In this document: in pieces, positions 16,729 to 25,169 of the stretch
Numbering within the stretch: the first letter of the stretch is position 1
How the letters are laid out: each line of letters starts with the position of its first letter
From: Candidatus Bathyarchaeota archaeon
GTDB taxonomy: Archaea; Thermoproteota; Bathyarchaeia; Bathyarchaeales; WUQV01
Assembly: GCA_009889585.1 (NCBI GenBank)
Contig: WUQV01000054.1
Location: forward strand, 1 to 33,491
Reading direction: 5' to 3'
DNA length: 33,491 nt
Translations under genes and position numbers: made by a program
The notes under the pieces: generated by a model
What the model was told of the DNA's origin: nothing
The model's input: only the letters and a program-made list of their open reading frames with translations
Database searches by the model: none

Positions 16729-16908
16729 GTGAGACATCGATTATATGTCAGTGCAGAGTTGATTTTACAGCGCAAGCCTCTTATTGAAGCCATTACTTCA
16801 GGGCTGTATTTGGAAAGCTGGTGGAAAGTAGGAATATACTCCTCAGTAGGAAGGATGTCAAAGACAAAACGAACATTATCCATAACTAGTGAAATGGCAT
16901 CTGAATGA
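16729..16908 (+). CDS. Small hypothetical ORF
   Basis: A 59-residue frame in the 16549-16947 gap, opening with GTG (RHRLYVSAELILQRKPLIEA, then ITSGLYLESWWKVGIYSSVG, then RMSKTKRTLSITSEMASE). Composition and a well-placed TATA box suggest coding, but no family is recognised; it may be the tail of a longer lost gene, because the frame extends a few codons (GDDVLL) upstream without another start. A frame on the other strand across the same stretch looks less natural. Low confidence. Confidence 0.3.
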   Translation: MRHRLYVSAELILQRKPLIEAITSGLYLESWWKVGIYSSVGRMSKTKRTLSITSEMASE

Positions 16909-16947
16909 AGCGTGCTAAGGACTTGCTATTAGGTGAAGAACTTATCC

Positions 16948-17700
16948 TTAAGAATTGGATGGCTTACTTTCTGCCTCTAAGCTATGTATGAACTCTTCAA
17001 TTATTCTCAGCCATCTCTCGAATTCCTCTTCGATATTCTCCGTAGGATAGTTCCCAAGGTAGAAGAACTGTATATGAAGTTTATCTATTATGTCCTTGAA
17101 TCTTTCCTCATGAGGAGCTGGCAACATACATTTGAGCTTACCCCAGCGAGTTTCCTCCGTAGCTATGTAAGCCATGGCGGCTATCCTGGCGGCGTCGAAG
17201 AGCCTGTTGAAGGCTAACCTTATGCAGGAATCTAGCTCCGCCTCATTCTTCGCCTCGAAGCTTCTTTCAAAGATTCTTTTGGCGCCTTCTACGCCGTAGA
17301 TACATATACGAGCTTCGTTGTACGTGGGATCGGCCTTGAGCTTATCGATCAACCGTTCCATGACGTGATCCGTGGCTAAGCGAAGGTAAGTCCCATCGCC
17401 GTATACGACCCTACAAGCCCCTCTAACCTGTACTGCGAAGCTCTCCTTGAGGATTTCGCCGACTTCAACCGGCACTATATCTACGTTAAAAGGAACTTTC
17501 AGCTCATCGTATATCTCTGCCGTTACGTCTAAGTATGTACCGTAGCCCTTCCTCCTCTTAGTGAAGACGAGGAGATCGAGGTCCTTAGCGCGTTCGGGGG
17601 TGTAAACGGAGGAGCCGAACTGAATTATCTCGATTACTTCTGGGTCGCTATTAAGAAGCTTCCGGCTGATCTCCTTCAGTATTTCCTCTAATGCCTTCAG
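16948..17700 (-). CDS. Nucleotidyltransferase (MNT-like) with C-terminal helical domain; start disturbed
   Basis: Open from CTG at 17700 to 16948 (250 residues). Counted from that codon, the DNA-polymerase-beta-type nucleotidyltransferase motif is present: Gly29-Ser30 in QFGSSVYT, Asp40 and Asp42 in AKDLDLLVF, and the third acid Asp74 in FNVDIVPVEV. The C-terminal about 130 residues are helical (SCIRLAFNRLFDAARIAAMA, IIEEFIHSL) and may be HEPN-like. The first in-frame GTG (17475) would remove the whole catalytic motif, so it is not the true start. ATG at 17719 (MAEAAK) is one base out of frame, and ATG at 17733 is in frame but followed by TAA after four codons. So the gene is either frameshifted at its very 5' end or starts at CTG. 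Proteins of this kind act as tRNA-modifying antitoxins or AMP/CMP transferases. Confidence 0.7.
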   Translation of the reverse strand: MKALEEILKEISRKLLNSDPEVIEIIQFGSSVYTPERAKDLDLLVFTKRRKGYGTYLDVTAEIYDELKVPFNVDIVPVEVGEILKESFAVQVRGACRVVYGDGTYLRLATDHVMERLIDKLKADPTYNEARICIYGVEGAKRIFERSFEAKNEAELDSCIRLAFNRLFDAARIAAMAYIATEETRWGKLKCMLPAPHEERFKDIIDKLHIQFFYLGNYPTENIEEEFERWLRIIEEFIHSLEAESKPSNS

Positions 17701-17719
17701 CTTTAGCCGCCTCGGCCAT

Positions 17720-18028
17720 TACCTAACTTTCATTAATTCACAGCAACTAATTAATATGCTTGGCTGAAAATCCTAGGCCTTCAATACGTAAGGCCTCTGG
17801 CCAAAGGGCCCTCGGATTACTGTCTAAGGCCTCCTGACGTTGTCTTTTAGCTAAGTTCTTAAGAGATCAATCGGTACTTTTAACATTCCTACGGCGATAT
17901 GTTAACCTTCAACAGATGGATACTATGTCACGAAGACTTAAGGATGCATTACATACTTCGATTTAGCAATAACCTGCTTATTAGCAAATTCATAGGTAAT
18001 TAAACTGAACAAACTATGTTAGATTTCC
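17720..18028. other. Intergenic region without a recognisable gene
   Basis: About 310 bases. The left end (around 17745-17757, minus strand CATATTAATTAG) has a TATA-like box for the nucleotidyltransferase. The rest is AT-rich and shows no gene, RNA or repeat that I can support. Confidence 0.4.
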
Positions 18029-19222
18029 TTAAGCTCCAGTTACTAGCTTGATGAAGTGATCCTCGCCTTTTGCATAACCTGATGCGATCAAAATATCCCC
18101 CGCTTGTATCTTAGTGGTTGGCTTTGGCCTAATCCAACCGTCGCCCCTTCTGATGGCTAAAATCCACATGCCGATTCTCTCATGAACTTGTGCTTCGCTA
18201 AGGGTCTTCCCAACGAGCGACGACCCTTCGGTCACTTGAGCCTTTACAACGACCTCCTCAGCCCCTTCTATGACGACCCTTAAGATTGGATGAGGCTCCA
18301 ACCCCCTTAGCACGACGTTCGCTATCTCAGCCGCCGCATCGGCGATCTTCTCCGTCGCCAACCCAAGCCTTATCAAGCCGAGGAAGTCCTTCGATTCGCC
18401 AGGCGAGAAGCCGCTCGATAAGACCGAGAGCTCGAACTCCGTATGAAGATCGTCTACGTATTCCTCTAAAGCGGCGACTTCTTTAGCGATTTCATAGCTA
18501 TCAAGCAATATCGATGAATACGCTAAATCTAACATTAACTCGGATGTATCCTTTAAAATAACTAACTTTTCAACTATCTTCTCAAAAACTTCTTTTGAAA
18601 TAGTAGTTTTAACCTCTGCTTTCTCTCGTGGCCTTTCATATACTTCACAAGCTGCCTTAAGCTCCTCTAAGCTTAGAGGAGCACCTCTAGCTATTAAAAT
18701 ATCTTCCTCCAAGAGAAGCTCTTCATCACTTGGGTTTATTATAATCTTCTTACCTCTTCGAATTGCTATAATGTCCACACCAGCTTTTACCTCAAACTTA
18801 AGATCTCCAACCCTTTTACTTACGAGCGATGAGCTAGGCCTTATCCTCGTGCGTATTAAACGTTCCTCAACCCTTTCGAACGCCTCCCTTACGATAGGAT
18901 GTATCTTAATCCCCCTAAGGACTATGGCGGCTACGTCAGCTGCTGCATCCGATATTTTATCGGTCGCAGCCGCTATAACGGGCACGCCTATTAACGCTTC
19001 GGCATCCCTTGCCCCCCTCGCTGCCACCATCGCGCTCATATCGAGTAGGTAAGCCAACTCGTCCACATGATACTCGAGCTCCATGACCTCCTCCGCTAGC
19101 TCTCGATCGTCGAAAAGAGCGGCTGAGTACGCTAGATCTATCATCAACTCGGATTCGTCCTTCATCTTCACGAGTAGATCTCGAACTGGGATCGGCTTGT
19201 ACTCAAGCTTTTCGAAATCCAT
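18029..19222 (-). CDS. Tandem PhoU-like / TrkA_C regulatory protein
   Basis: About 397 residues from the ATG at 19222; the frame could extend to ATG at 19315, adding 31 atypical residues, but a TATA-like AAATAATT about 26 bases above 19222 supports the shorter form. The protein is an internal duplication: a helical PhoU-like block (ELMIDLAYSAALFDDRELAE ... and ELMLDLAYSSILLDSYEIAK), each followed by a TrkA_C domain (GVDIIAIRRGKKIIINPSDE ... and GMWILAIRRGDGWIRPKPTT). TrkA_C domains bind small ligands and gate cation transporters. It is divergent from the MgtE-like transporter next door, so a regulatory subunit role for that transporter is the natural inference. Soluble, no membrane segments. 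Confidence 0.85.
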   Translation of the reverse strand: MDFEKLEYKPIPVRDLLVKMKDESELMIDLAYSAALFDDRELAEEVMELEYHVDELAYLLDMSAMVAARGARDAEALIGVPVIAAATDKISDAAADVAAIVLRGIKIHPIVREAFERVEERLIRTRIRPSSSLVSKRVGDLKFEVKAGVDIIAIRRGKKIIINPSDEELLLEEDILIARGAPLSLEELKAACEVYERPREKAEVKTTISKEVFEKIVEKLVILKDTSELMLDLAYSSILLDSYEIAKEVAALEEYVDDLHTEFELSVLSSGFSPGESKDFLGLIRLGLATEKIADAAAEIANVVLRGLEPHPILRVVIEGAEEVVVKAQVTEGSSLVGKTLSEAQVHERIGMWILAIRRGDGWIRPKPTTKIQAGDILIASGYAKGEDHFIKLVTGA

Positions 19223-19370
19223 TAAGCTCGATTGAGGGTTTCCCCCCTCTGAATTATTTGTGACAATCGCCGCTAGATAAACCTTGCCTTTTGCAACGAA
19301 GTAGGAAACGATCATGGCCGTAAGCGAGCGAATGAGCCGTTGGACGAACGCCCGTCATCTTTAAGAGCTC

Positions 19371-20597
19371 ATGAAGGCACGAACGCGATGGCGTGAAAGG
19401 GATTTGGCCGAGGCAGAGGCTAGCTTAAGTCGGTTCAAGGTGCTGAAGGAATCATTCGGAGCTTTATTCTTCGATTTAGGGGGCTTGTTAGCTGGAGGAG
19501 TAGCAGCTTACTACGTTTCGTTAGTCCTAATAAGGCCATGGGTAGTGATGATTTATCCTATCGTGCTAACGGTGAAAGGAGCGGTAAACGGTATATTAGC
19601 AGGAAGGATTAGCACAGGCCTTCACATCGGGTTAGTGAAGCCAAGCTTTAAGGGGAATACTAGATATTATCATTCGATTTTATCTTCGATATGTATGCTT
19701 TCGCTTATTTCAAGCGCTTCACTTGGAATAATCGTATTCATAATTAGCAGCTTGTTTTATGATACTAATATAGGTGAATTTGGATTAATAATTTTTTCAT
19801 GCTTGACAGCTAAAGCTTTAGCAATAGCCATAGTTATTCCAATTACTTCATTATTAGCATCTACATCATATAAGAAGGGATTAGATCCAGATATAATAAC
19901 ATATCCTGTATCATCAACTATTGCAGATGTATTAGCAACGATTACATACGTATTTACATTAGCCCTTATGTTTTGGCTTGGATTAATAGGTAATGCTATA
20001 GTTTACATCATAGGTTTTTCCTTCATCTTTACGACAGCTCTTTTAACGTACGTATTTAGGATGGAGGAGGAATTTTGGAAGACCATTAAGGAGGCCTTAG
20101 TAACAATCTTCATAGTCATCTTGATAGCGTCCTTATCCGGCTTCGCACTCTCCCACGTAAGGAGCCACATAGAGTTACGCCCAGGGATCCTAATGGTTTA
20201 CCCAGCTTTAATAGATACCATCGGAGGAGCTGGTTCGATCTTCGGGTCTATATCGACTACGAAAATCGCCCTCGGCTCGATCGAAATGAAGATTAAGGCC
20301 GTTAAGGATGAGGCAGCTGAGGTCGTTCAAATAGGGGCTGCCGCTTTACCCTTTTACTTTATTTACGGGCTCGTTGCCCTCTTGAGCGGAGGAGGCCCTC
20401 TTTCGTTCGTCGTAATAATTCTTTCCCTCCTTACGATCTTCTTGCCGATAATGTTCATCTCATTTTTAGTGGCGATTTTAACTCGTATGAAAGGATTAGA
20501 TCCGGATAACTTCGTAATACCCTTCGAGACGGCGTTAGCCGATTGCTTGTTAACGTTAACGTTATCGACAATGCTTATATTATTCTATGGAGCTTGA
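19371..20597 (+). CDS. MgtE-like divalent cation transporter with two membrane domains
   Basis: 408 residues with about ten membrane helices in two homologous halves (SLC41/MgtE fold). Half one has YPIVLTVKGAVNGILAGRIS and GLDPDIITYPVSSTIADVLA; half two has YPALIDTIGGAGSIFGSIST and GLDPDNFVIPFETALADCLL. The Asp in each D-P-D ... A-D stretch corresponds to the pore/ion-site region of MgtE. Unlike bacterial MgtE there is no N-terminal N/CBS cytosolic domain; the adjacent, divergent PhoU/TrkA_C protein may supply regulation. Mg2+ is the likely substrate. ATG at 19371. The middle of the gene (about 19680-20050) is more AT-rich than its ends. Confidence 0.87.
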   Translation: MKARTRWRERDLAEAEASLSRFKVLKESFGALFFDLGGLLAGGVAAYYVSLVLIRPWVVMIYPIVLTVKGAVNGILAGRISTGLHIGLVKPSFKGNTRYYHSILSSICMLSLISSASLGIIVFIISSLFYDTNIGEFGLIIFSCLTAKALAIAIVIPITSLLASTSYKKGLDPDIITYPVSSTIADVLATITYVFTLALMFWLGLIGNAIVYIIGFSFIFTTALLTYVFRMEEEFWKTIKEALVTIFIVILIASLSGFALSHVRSHIELRPGILMVYPALIDTIGGAGSIFGSISTTKIALGSIEMKIKAVKDEAAEVVQIGAAALPFYFIYGLVALLSGGGPLSFVVIILSLLTIFLPIMFISFLVAILTRMKGLDPDNFVIPFETALADCLLTLTLSTMLILFYGA

Positions 20598-20839
20598 AGC
20601 CTCATTTAACTTGCTCCTCCTTTTATCATAAATCATTGCTCACGTACGATTTCGCACATAACTATTAATTCGTTTTATAAATCCTCGTATCCATTAACTC
20701 TTTCGATAGGAATTCTTAAGGCAGATGAAGTTTCATAGCTTAACGAAAGGAGCTCGTTTATTTGCTTTAATCGAGGAAAATTCGTTAAAAGGGTTTATGA
20801 GCGAGGTCGCCTTCACCTTTTGTTACGCAGGGGTCGTTC

Positions 20840-22462
20840 GTGATTAAGTTCATCTTCGTGACCGGCGGGGTGTTAAGCTCCGTCGGCAAGGGCGTTGTTA
20901 CGTCTTCGATCGGCAAAATGCTTCAAGCGAGAGGCCTTAAGGTCACGGCCATTAAAATAGATCCTTACGTTAACGTCGACGCTGGCACCATGAACCCATA
21001 CGTACATGGCGAGGTTTACGTTACAGACGACGGAGGGGAGACCGACCTCGACTTAGGTTGGTACGAGAGGTTCTTAGATTTGAATTTGACGAAGGAGAAT
21101 AATATAACGACTGGACAGGTGTATCAATCGGTAATAGAAAGGGAAAGAAGGGGGGGCTTCTTAGGGAAATGCGTTCAAATAGTTCCTCATGTGACTGAGG
21201 AAATTAAGAATAGGATTCGCTCAATAGCGAAGAGGGCTAACGTCGATGTGGTTCTTACGGAATGCGGTGGAACAGTTGGCGATATAGAAGGGCTTCCATT
21301 TTTAGAGGCCATACGTCAAATGCGTTTAGAGGAAGGCGTTGAGAATACCCTTTATGTACATGTTGCCTTAGTACCTATATTAGATGCAACTGGCGAGATG
21401 AAGACGAAGCCTCTTCAACATAGCGTAAATGAATTAAGGCGTATTGGTATACAACCAGATATTATAGTTGCTAGATGCAGAAAGATGATAGATATGGATG
21501 CGTTAAGGAAAATTGCCTTATTCGGTACAATACCAGAAAAGGCAGTTTTTTGTTCTTATGATGTATCAACGATATATCAAGTTCCATTTATACTTGATGA
21601 GCAAGGAATGGGCGATTTTATTTGCAATCGTATTAAACTTCAACATAGGGAGCCTGATTATAAGAAGTGGAAGGAGTTCATAAATGCTATCTTAAACCCT
21701 GAGTATGAAGTAAATATAGCCTTAGTAGGTAAATATACGAAGTTAGCTGATAGCTACGTGAGCATGAGGGAAGCCCTTCTTCATGGCGGGGCGATGCTTC
21801 AAGCTAAGGTCTTGATATCTCACATCGACGCCGAAAGCCTTGAGGAAGATCCAAGTAATGTGGATAAGCTGCAATCGTTCGACGGAATATTCGTTCCATA
21901 CGGGTTCGGCTCAAGGGGGGTCGAGGGCAAGATAGCTGCCATAAAATTCGCCCGCGAGAACGATATCCCATTCCTAGGGGTTTGCCTCGGCTTTCAGCTA
22001 GCGGTCGTGGAGTTCGCTCGTAACGTCTGCGGCCTAAGGGGGGCTAATAGCACAGAGGTGGATCCTAATACCCCTCATCCAGTCGTGGATTTAATGCCGG
22101 AACAAAGGGCCTTGGAGCAAAAGGGGGCGACGATGCGCTTGGGAGCGCGTAAGATTTTAGTGAGGCCAGGTACGTTAGCGCATGAGCTATATAAGGCGGA
22201 TGAGATTTACGAACGCCATCGCCATCGGTTCGAAGTGAACCCGAGGTACGTTGAGGAGCTAAAGCGAGGAGGGCTCGTCTTCTCAGCCGTTGGCGAAGAC
22301 GGAAGGTTGGAGATACTGGAGCTGCCGAGCCATCGTTTCTTCATGGCCTCTCAATTTCACGGCGAGTTCAAGAGCCGGCCGATGAGGCCGAGCCCGCTTT
22401 ACTACGGCTTCGTTAGAGCGGCCCTTTCGAGGAAGCTTGGGACGGTGGCCGTGGCCGGTTGA
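20840..22462 (+). CDS. pyrG: CTP synthase
   Basis: 540 residues, full length. It makes CTP from UTP, ATP and glutamine. The synthetase domain (about 1-265) starts KFIFVTGGVLSSVGKGV, the P-loop-like motif, with KIDPYVNVDAGTMNP and TECGGTVGDIE following. The class I glutamine amidotransferase domain (about 290-530) has the nucleophile Cys382 in GVCLGFQ and the His507/Glu509 pair in QFHGEF. GTG start at 20840; no upstream in-frame start fits. The intergenic 20598-20839 holds TATA-like stretches (TTTATAAA near 20674 and GTTTATG near 20793). The central third (21110-21720) is AT-richer than the ends. Confidence 0.97.
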   Translation: MIKFIFVTGGVLSSVGKGVVTSSIGKMLQARGLKVTAIKIDPYVNVDAGTMNPYVHGEVYVTDDGGETDLDLGWYERFLDLNLTKENNITTGQVYQSVIERERRGGFLGKCVQIVPHVTEEIKNRIRSIAKRANVDVVLTECGGTVGDIEGLPFLEAIRQMRLEEGVENTLYVHVALVPILDATGEMKTKPLQHSVNELRRIGIQPDIIVARCRKMIDMDALRKIALFGTIPEKAVFCSYDVSTIYQVPFILDEQGMGDFICNRIKLQHREPDYKKWKEFINAILNPEYEVNIALVGKYTKLADSYVSMREALLHGGAMLQAKVLISHIDAESLEEDPSNVDKLQSFDGIFVPYGFGSRGVEGKIAAIKFARENDIPFLGVCLGFQLAVVEFARNVCGLRGANSTEVDPNTPHPVVDLMPEQRALEQKGATMRLGARKILVRPGTLAHELYKADEIYERHRHRFEVNPRYVEELKRGGLVFSAVGEDGRLEILELPSHRFFMASQFHGEFKSRPMRPSPLYYGFVRAALSRKLGTVAVAG

Positions 22463-22530
22463 TATTCTGTTCGTAAATCGACGGCTGGCGAAAATCGTGA
22501 GCTTGTGGTCGCGGCTTTTTAAGCTAGGGT

Positions 22531-22971
22531 TTAGAACAACTTCTCCTTGAGCAACCTCCATGTCTCATACCAAAATATGGCGCTCGCTAACACGCCGAAG
22601 ATTAACGCGATGACGTTATGCATGGTCATCGTCTGTTCGTAAAGCGCGATGTAAGTAATCACCATGGCCGTGAAGAAGACAGAGTAAAGCAGGAACCTAG
22701 GGACCATGAACCTGCCGAGGCGCGCGAATTGCTTGAGAATGCCGACCTTGACCTCCTTAGCGAGCGAGTAATTTCCATCTTCATCCCTTACGACGAGCCC
22801 TAGGTCCACGAGCTTGTTCAGATGGTATAAGGCGACGCTAGGGCTGGATAGCCTTAGCGCGCGTTGAAGCTCCCTTACGCCGATCTTCTTGCCTGGTGAG
22901 CTAAGAAGGCGGTAATATACCAAGAGCGTAGTCCCCCTTACCTCGGCTTCGATCGCGCGCTCCTCGGACAT
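22531..22971 (-). CDS. Winged-helix regulator with C-terminal membrane helices
   Basis: 146 residues. The first about 75 are an ArsR-type winged helix (KKIGVRELQRALRLSSPSVA, LYHLNKLVDLGLVVRDEDGN). Two hydrophobic helices follow (FLLYSVFFTAMVITYIAL and MHNVIALIFGVLASAIFW) and a basic end. This N-HTH plus two-helix layout is common in archaea for membrane-tethered transcription factors; the signal is unknown. ATG at 22971; minus-strand CTTATTAG centred about 26 bases upstream would give a leaderless message. It converges on pyrG with 68 bases between stops. Confidence 0.82.
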   Translation of the reverse strand: MSEERAIEAEVRGTTLLVYYRLLSSPGKKIGVRELQRALRLSSPSVALYHLNKLVDLGLVVRDEDGNYSLAKEVKVGILKQFARLGRFMVPRFLLYSVFFTAMVITYIALYEQTMTMHNVIALIFGVLASAIFWYETWRLLKEKLF

Positions 22972-23458
22972 CCAGACGTACTTAGCTCAGGCGCTAATAA
23001 GAGGAGCGCTTCCTTTCAGCGTAGAAATACACGTCCTAGATGCCGTTGTAAGGCCGATGTGTATCCTCCTACTCCGCAGCTTCTCAGCCTTCATATACAG
23101 ATTTATCCCGTCGTCTCTACGTCGGCGATCTCAAAGATCATTAGATAAGGATAAGGTAGCCCTCCTAAGGCGCATGCGACAATACGAATCCTAATCGGCA
23201 TAGCGAGCTTCCTCGGCTCCGTCACCCTTCAAGCAATGTCGCTCCTTCATCAGCGACTCAGTTGAGCCTGCGTCAAAGGGTATCGAAATAACTTCAACCT
23301 CGCTTCTCCTACTTTAAGTACTTCTTTCACTAAGCCCACCTTCAAGCGCCTTGCTAAACGCTTTTAGCGAAAAAGGGCTATCGAACGGCTATGCTTAAGC
23401 TTCGCGCTTCCCAAAGTTAACGATTGTTTAAATTATTGGTTTACCAAAAGCTTACTTG
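22972..23458. other. Gap with traces of decayed coding sequence
   Basis: About 490 bases. On the minus strand around 23190-23300 a short open stretch reads EVISIPFDAGSTESLMKERH and CLKGDGAEEARYAD before a stop, natural-looking but too short to name. No intact gene is visible. Right end: GTTTAAATTATTGG (23426-23439), the TATA region of the vapB relic that follows. Confidence 0.3.
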
Positions 23459-23689
23459 ATGAGAGAGGTCGTGGCCGTCAAGGTCCCTAGGTAGCTTAAG
23501 GAGGCGATGCGAAGGCTCAGTGCGAGCGTCGACTGGCCGAAGGAGATTAGGGCGTTCATAGAGGAGAGGATCAAGCGTGCTAAGGCGGAGGAGAACTTGA
23601 TGAAGGTCATCGAACTGCTCCGAGGCACGGGATCGGTTGAAAAGGGGCTCGCCGCGAAGGTAGTAAGGGATGACCGTGATAGCCGTTGA
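23459..23689 (+). pseudogene. vapB-type antitoxin, interrupted by a TAG
   Basis: ATG at 23459 reads MREVVAVKVPR, TAG, then in the same frame LKEAMRRLSASVDWPKEIRA, FIEERIKRAKAEENLMKVIE and LLRGTGS, ending at 23689. V-K-V-P-x-x-L-K-E-x-M is the usual start of VapB antitoxins, with the stop replacing a Lys/Glu codon. It overlaps the vapC relic by 20 bases, the usual operon layout. The TATA box at 23426-23434 is well placed for a leaderless ATG. The stop codon should abolish the DNA-binding N-terminus. Confidence 0.62.
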
Positions 23690-23974
23690 TAGCTCCGTTT
23701 TAGCGGCCTTCATCCTACAGGAGCCGGGTTGGGAGAGGATGGCCGATGTGCTAAAGGACTCCGCGACGCTCGACGTCGCCGTTAAAGAGGTCGTGAACGC
23801 TATCGTCGTAGCGCTTAGGCGAGGGAGGATAACGGAGGACGGCGCTTGCCTCAAGCTCAAGGCCCTTCAAGCGCTTTAGGTAAGAACGTCGTCCCCGTCG
23901 ATCAAGCTGACGTTATCGAGGAGGCGTTCGAAGACGCCTTGAGGAGCGGTGTGCCAGCGCTACTGGTGACGTGA
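23670..23974 (+). pseudogene. vapC-type PIN toxin, frameshifted and partly deleted
   Basis: Reads MTVIAVDSSVLAAFILQEPG with the first PIN aspartate (Asp7), then VKEVVNAIVVALRRGRITED with Glu40, and stops after ALQAL at 23879. The adjacent frame continues KNVVPVDQADVIEEAFEDAL, RSGVPALLVT to a stop at 23974. The third and fourth acidic positions (normally in a YDA...LA...LVTxD block) are missing, as if about 15 codons were deleted between ALRSGVP and ALLVT. Together with the nonsense codon in its vapB this is a dead toxin-antitoxin pair. Confidence 0.62.
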
Positions 23975-24116
23975 GGCTTTAGCTAAGCATCGTTAGGAGA
24001 ACGCTTAAAGAGCCCGAAGCGTTTAGCACTGCGCCGAGGGGCAAAACAGATCGCGCAGCACCAAGCCCTTAAGGACTAAAATCGCGCTGACAACCGTTAA
24101 TGTCGACCTCGTTTCA

Positions 24117-24340
24117 ATGAACGTGAGCTTGAGAATTGATAAGCTAATAGAGCTCCTGGCGAAAGGACGGGCAGGGAAGGCGAGCTATTAAGCGTCATTC
24201 GAACCATTAAGAAGGCCTTTAAGGCGAGGTTATTTGAAGCTCATTTTGGACGCTAGCTCCTTCGTCGCGTTAAAGCGCATCGACCCTAAAGCCGTTTAGG
24301 TCCTTCAAGCCAAGAGGGACGAGGCCGAGGATGTTGACTT
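24117..24340 (+). pseudogene. Second decayed toxin-antitoxin pair (antitoxin-like plus PIN N-terminus)
   Basis: From ATG at 24117 a frame reads MNVSLRIDKLIELLAKGRAG then KASY and stops; the neighbouring frame continues ELLSVIRTIKKAFKARLFEA, compatible with a ribbon-helix-helix antitoxin split by one frameshift. At 24234 a TTG-started frame reads KLILDASSFVALKRIDPKAV, TAG, VLQAKRDEAEDVDLTLPP: the first strand and aspartate of a PIN domain with a nonsense codon, ending where an IS605-type right end begins (24339). The rest of the toxin is gone. Confidence 0.45.
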
Positions 24341-24375
24341 GACGCTCCCCCCGCTAAAGCAAGGGGCTTTCTGGC
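24339..24375 (-). mobile_element. IS200/IS605-type right-end relic
   Basis: On the minus strand AAAGCCCCTTGC, TTTA, GCGGGGGG, AGCGTCAA: the hairpin with TTTA(G) loop and the G/A-rich exit that mark right ends and omega-RNA tails of tnpB elements. No tnpB is left to its right. It abuts the broken vapC relic. Confidence 0.45.
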
Positions 24376-24413
24376 TGACGTATGTAAGCTTGTTTGTATC
24401 ATGTTGATCATAA

Positions 24414-24599
24414 TCATCGGTTTAGCAAGTCTTGAACATTGCTCTGCCCTTTTCCATAGGTCTCGCAGATGGCCTTAAGTTCGATGTCTTCTTCGATAAT
24501 ATTCAGAAATGCTCTGAAGATCTCAACCCTTGATACTGTATCATAATACTTTGCTGACAACGTATCGATGTTGGCAGGGATGTGAAGCTCGCCAACTAC
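24414..24599 (-). pseudogene. Unrecognised coding remnant inside the IS-like region
   Basis: About 61 codons open on the minus strand without a standard start: VVGELHIPANIDTLSAKYYD, TVSRVEIFRAFLNIIEEDIE, LKAICETYGKGQSNVQDLLN, R, stop at 24414. It reads like genuine protein with a helical amphipathic pattern, but is not TnpB and I cannot name it. It lies directly inward of the right-end relic, so it may be a passenger or the host gene into which the element jumped. Confidence 0.3.
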
Positions 24600-24665
24600 G
24601 GAAGTGAAACGGCCTCATTCGTTAAATTAAACGCTTAACTAGGTGATACACTTGCAGTTCATGAC

Positions 24666-25169
24666 TTGATCGAGATAGCGTTCAAGCCGGTGGGCTACGT
24701 TAAGAATGGCGTAAGCAGCTCAGAAGACCTTAAGCGCTTGGGGTTACGATGGAGCGACATCGTATCGGAGATAGAGCTTCTGCCCGAGTACGAAGAGGCT
24801 TTGACGGGCGTAGACGGCTTCTCGCACCTCTTCATCATCTTCTACCTTCATAAGGTCGGGCTAAGCGAAAGATCCATCCTTACGATAAAGCCTAAGGGCT
24901 TGCTTAAGTACGGCTTAAGGATCGAGGAGCTGCCTACGATAGGGGTATTCGCAAGCGATACGCCCGTCCGTCCCAATCCAATAGGGCTTACCATCGTTGA
25001 GTTCCTCGGAAGGGAGGGCAGAGTTTTAAAGGTCAAGGGGCTCGACGCTTACGACGGCACGCCCATCCTCGACATAAAGCCTTACACGTCGGATAGGGCT
25101 ATACCGAACGTTAAAGTCCCCGAATGGTACGAGGGTTTGCTCAAGAAGACGGGAAAGAAGAAACTGTGA
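24666..25169 (+). CDS. trmO: tRNA (t6A37) N6-methyltransferase TrmO
   Basis: 167 residues of the TsaA/TrmO family, which methylates N6-threonylcarbamoyladenosine at position 37 of ANN-decoding tRNAs using SAM. Typical blocks: IAFKPVGYVKNG at the start, GVDGFSHLFIIFYLHK (about 49-64), DTPVRPNPIGLTIVEF (about 98-113) and LDAYDGTPILDIKPY (about 126-140), with VPEWYEGLL at the end. The start is TTG at 24666; no better in-frame start is available, and the frame-shifted ATG at 24661 hits TGA. The stop codon TGA is the first part of the IS-derived element that follows, so the native C-terminus may have been altered. Confidence 0.9.
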   Translation: MIEIAFKPVGYVKNGVSSSEDLKRLGLRWSDIVSEIELLPEYEEALTGVDGFSHLFIIFYLHKVGLSERSILTIKPKGLLKYGLRIEELPTIGVFASDTPVRPNPIGLTIVEFLGREGRVLKVKGLDAYDGTPILDIKPYTSDRAIPNVKVPEWYEGLLKKTGKKKL

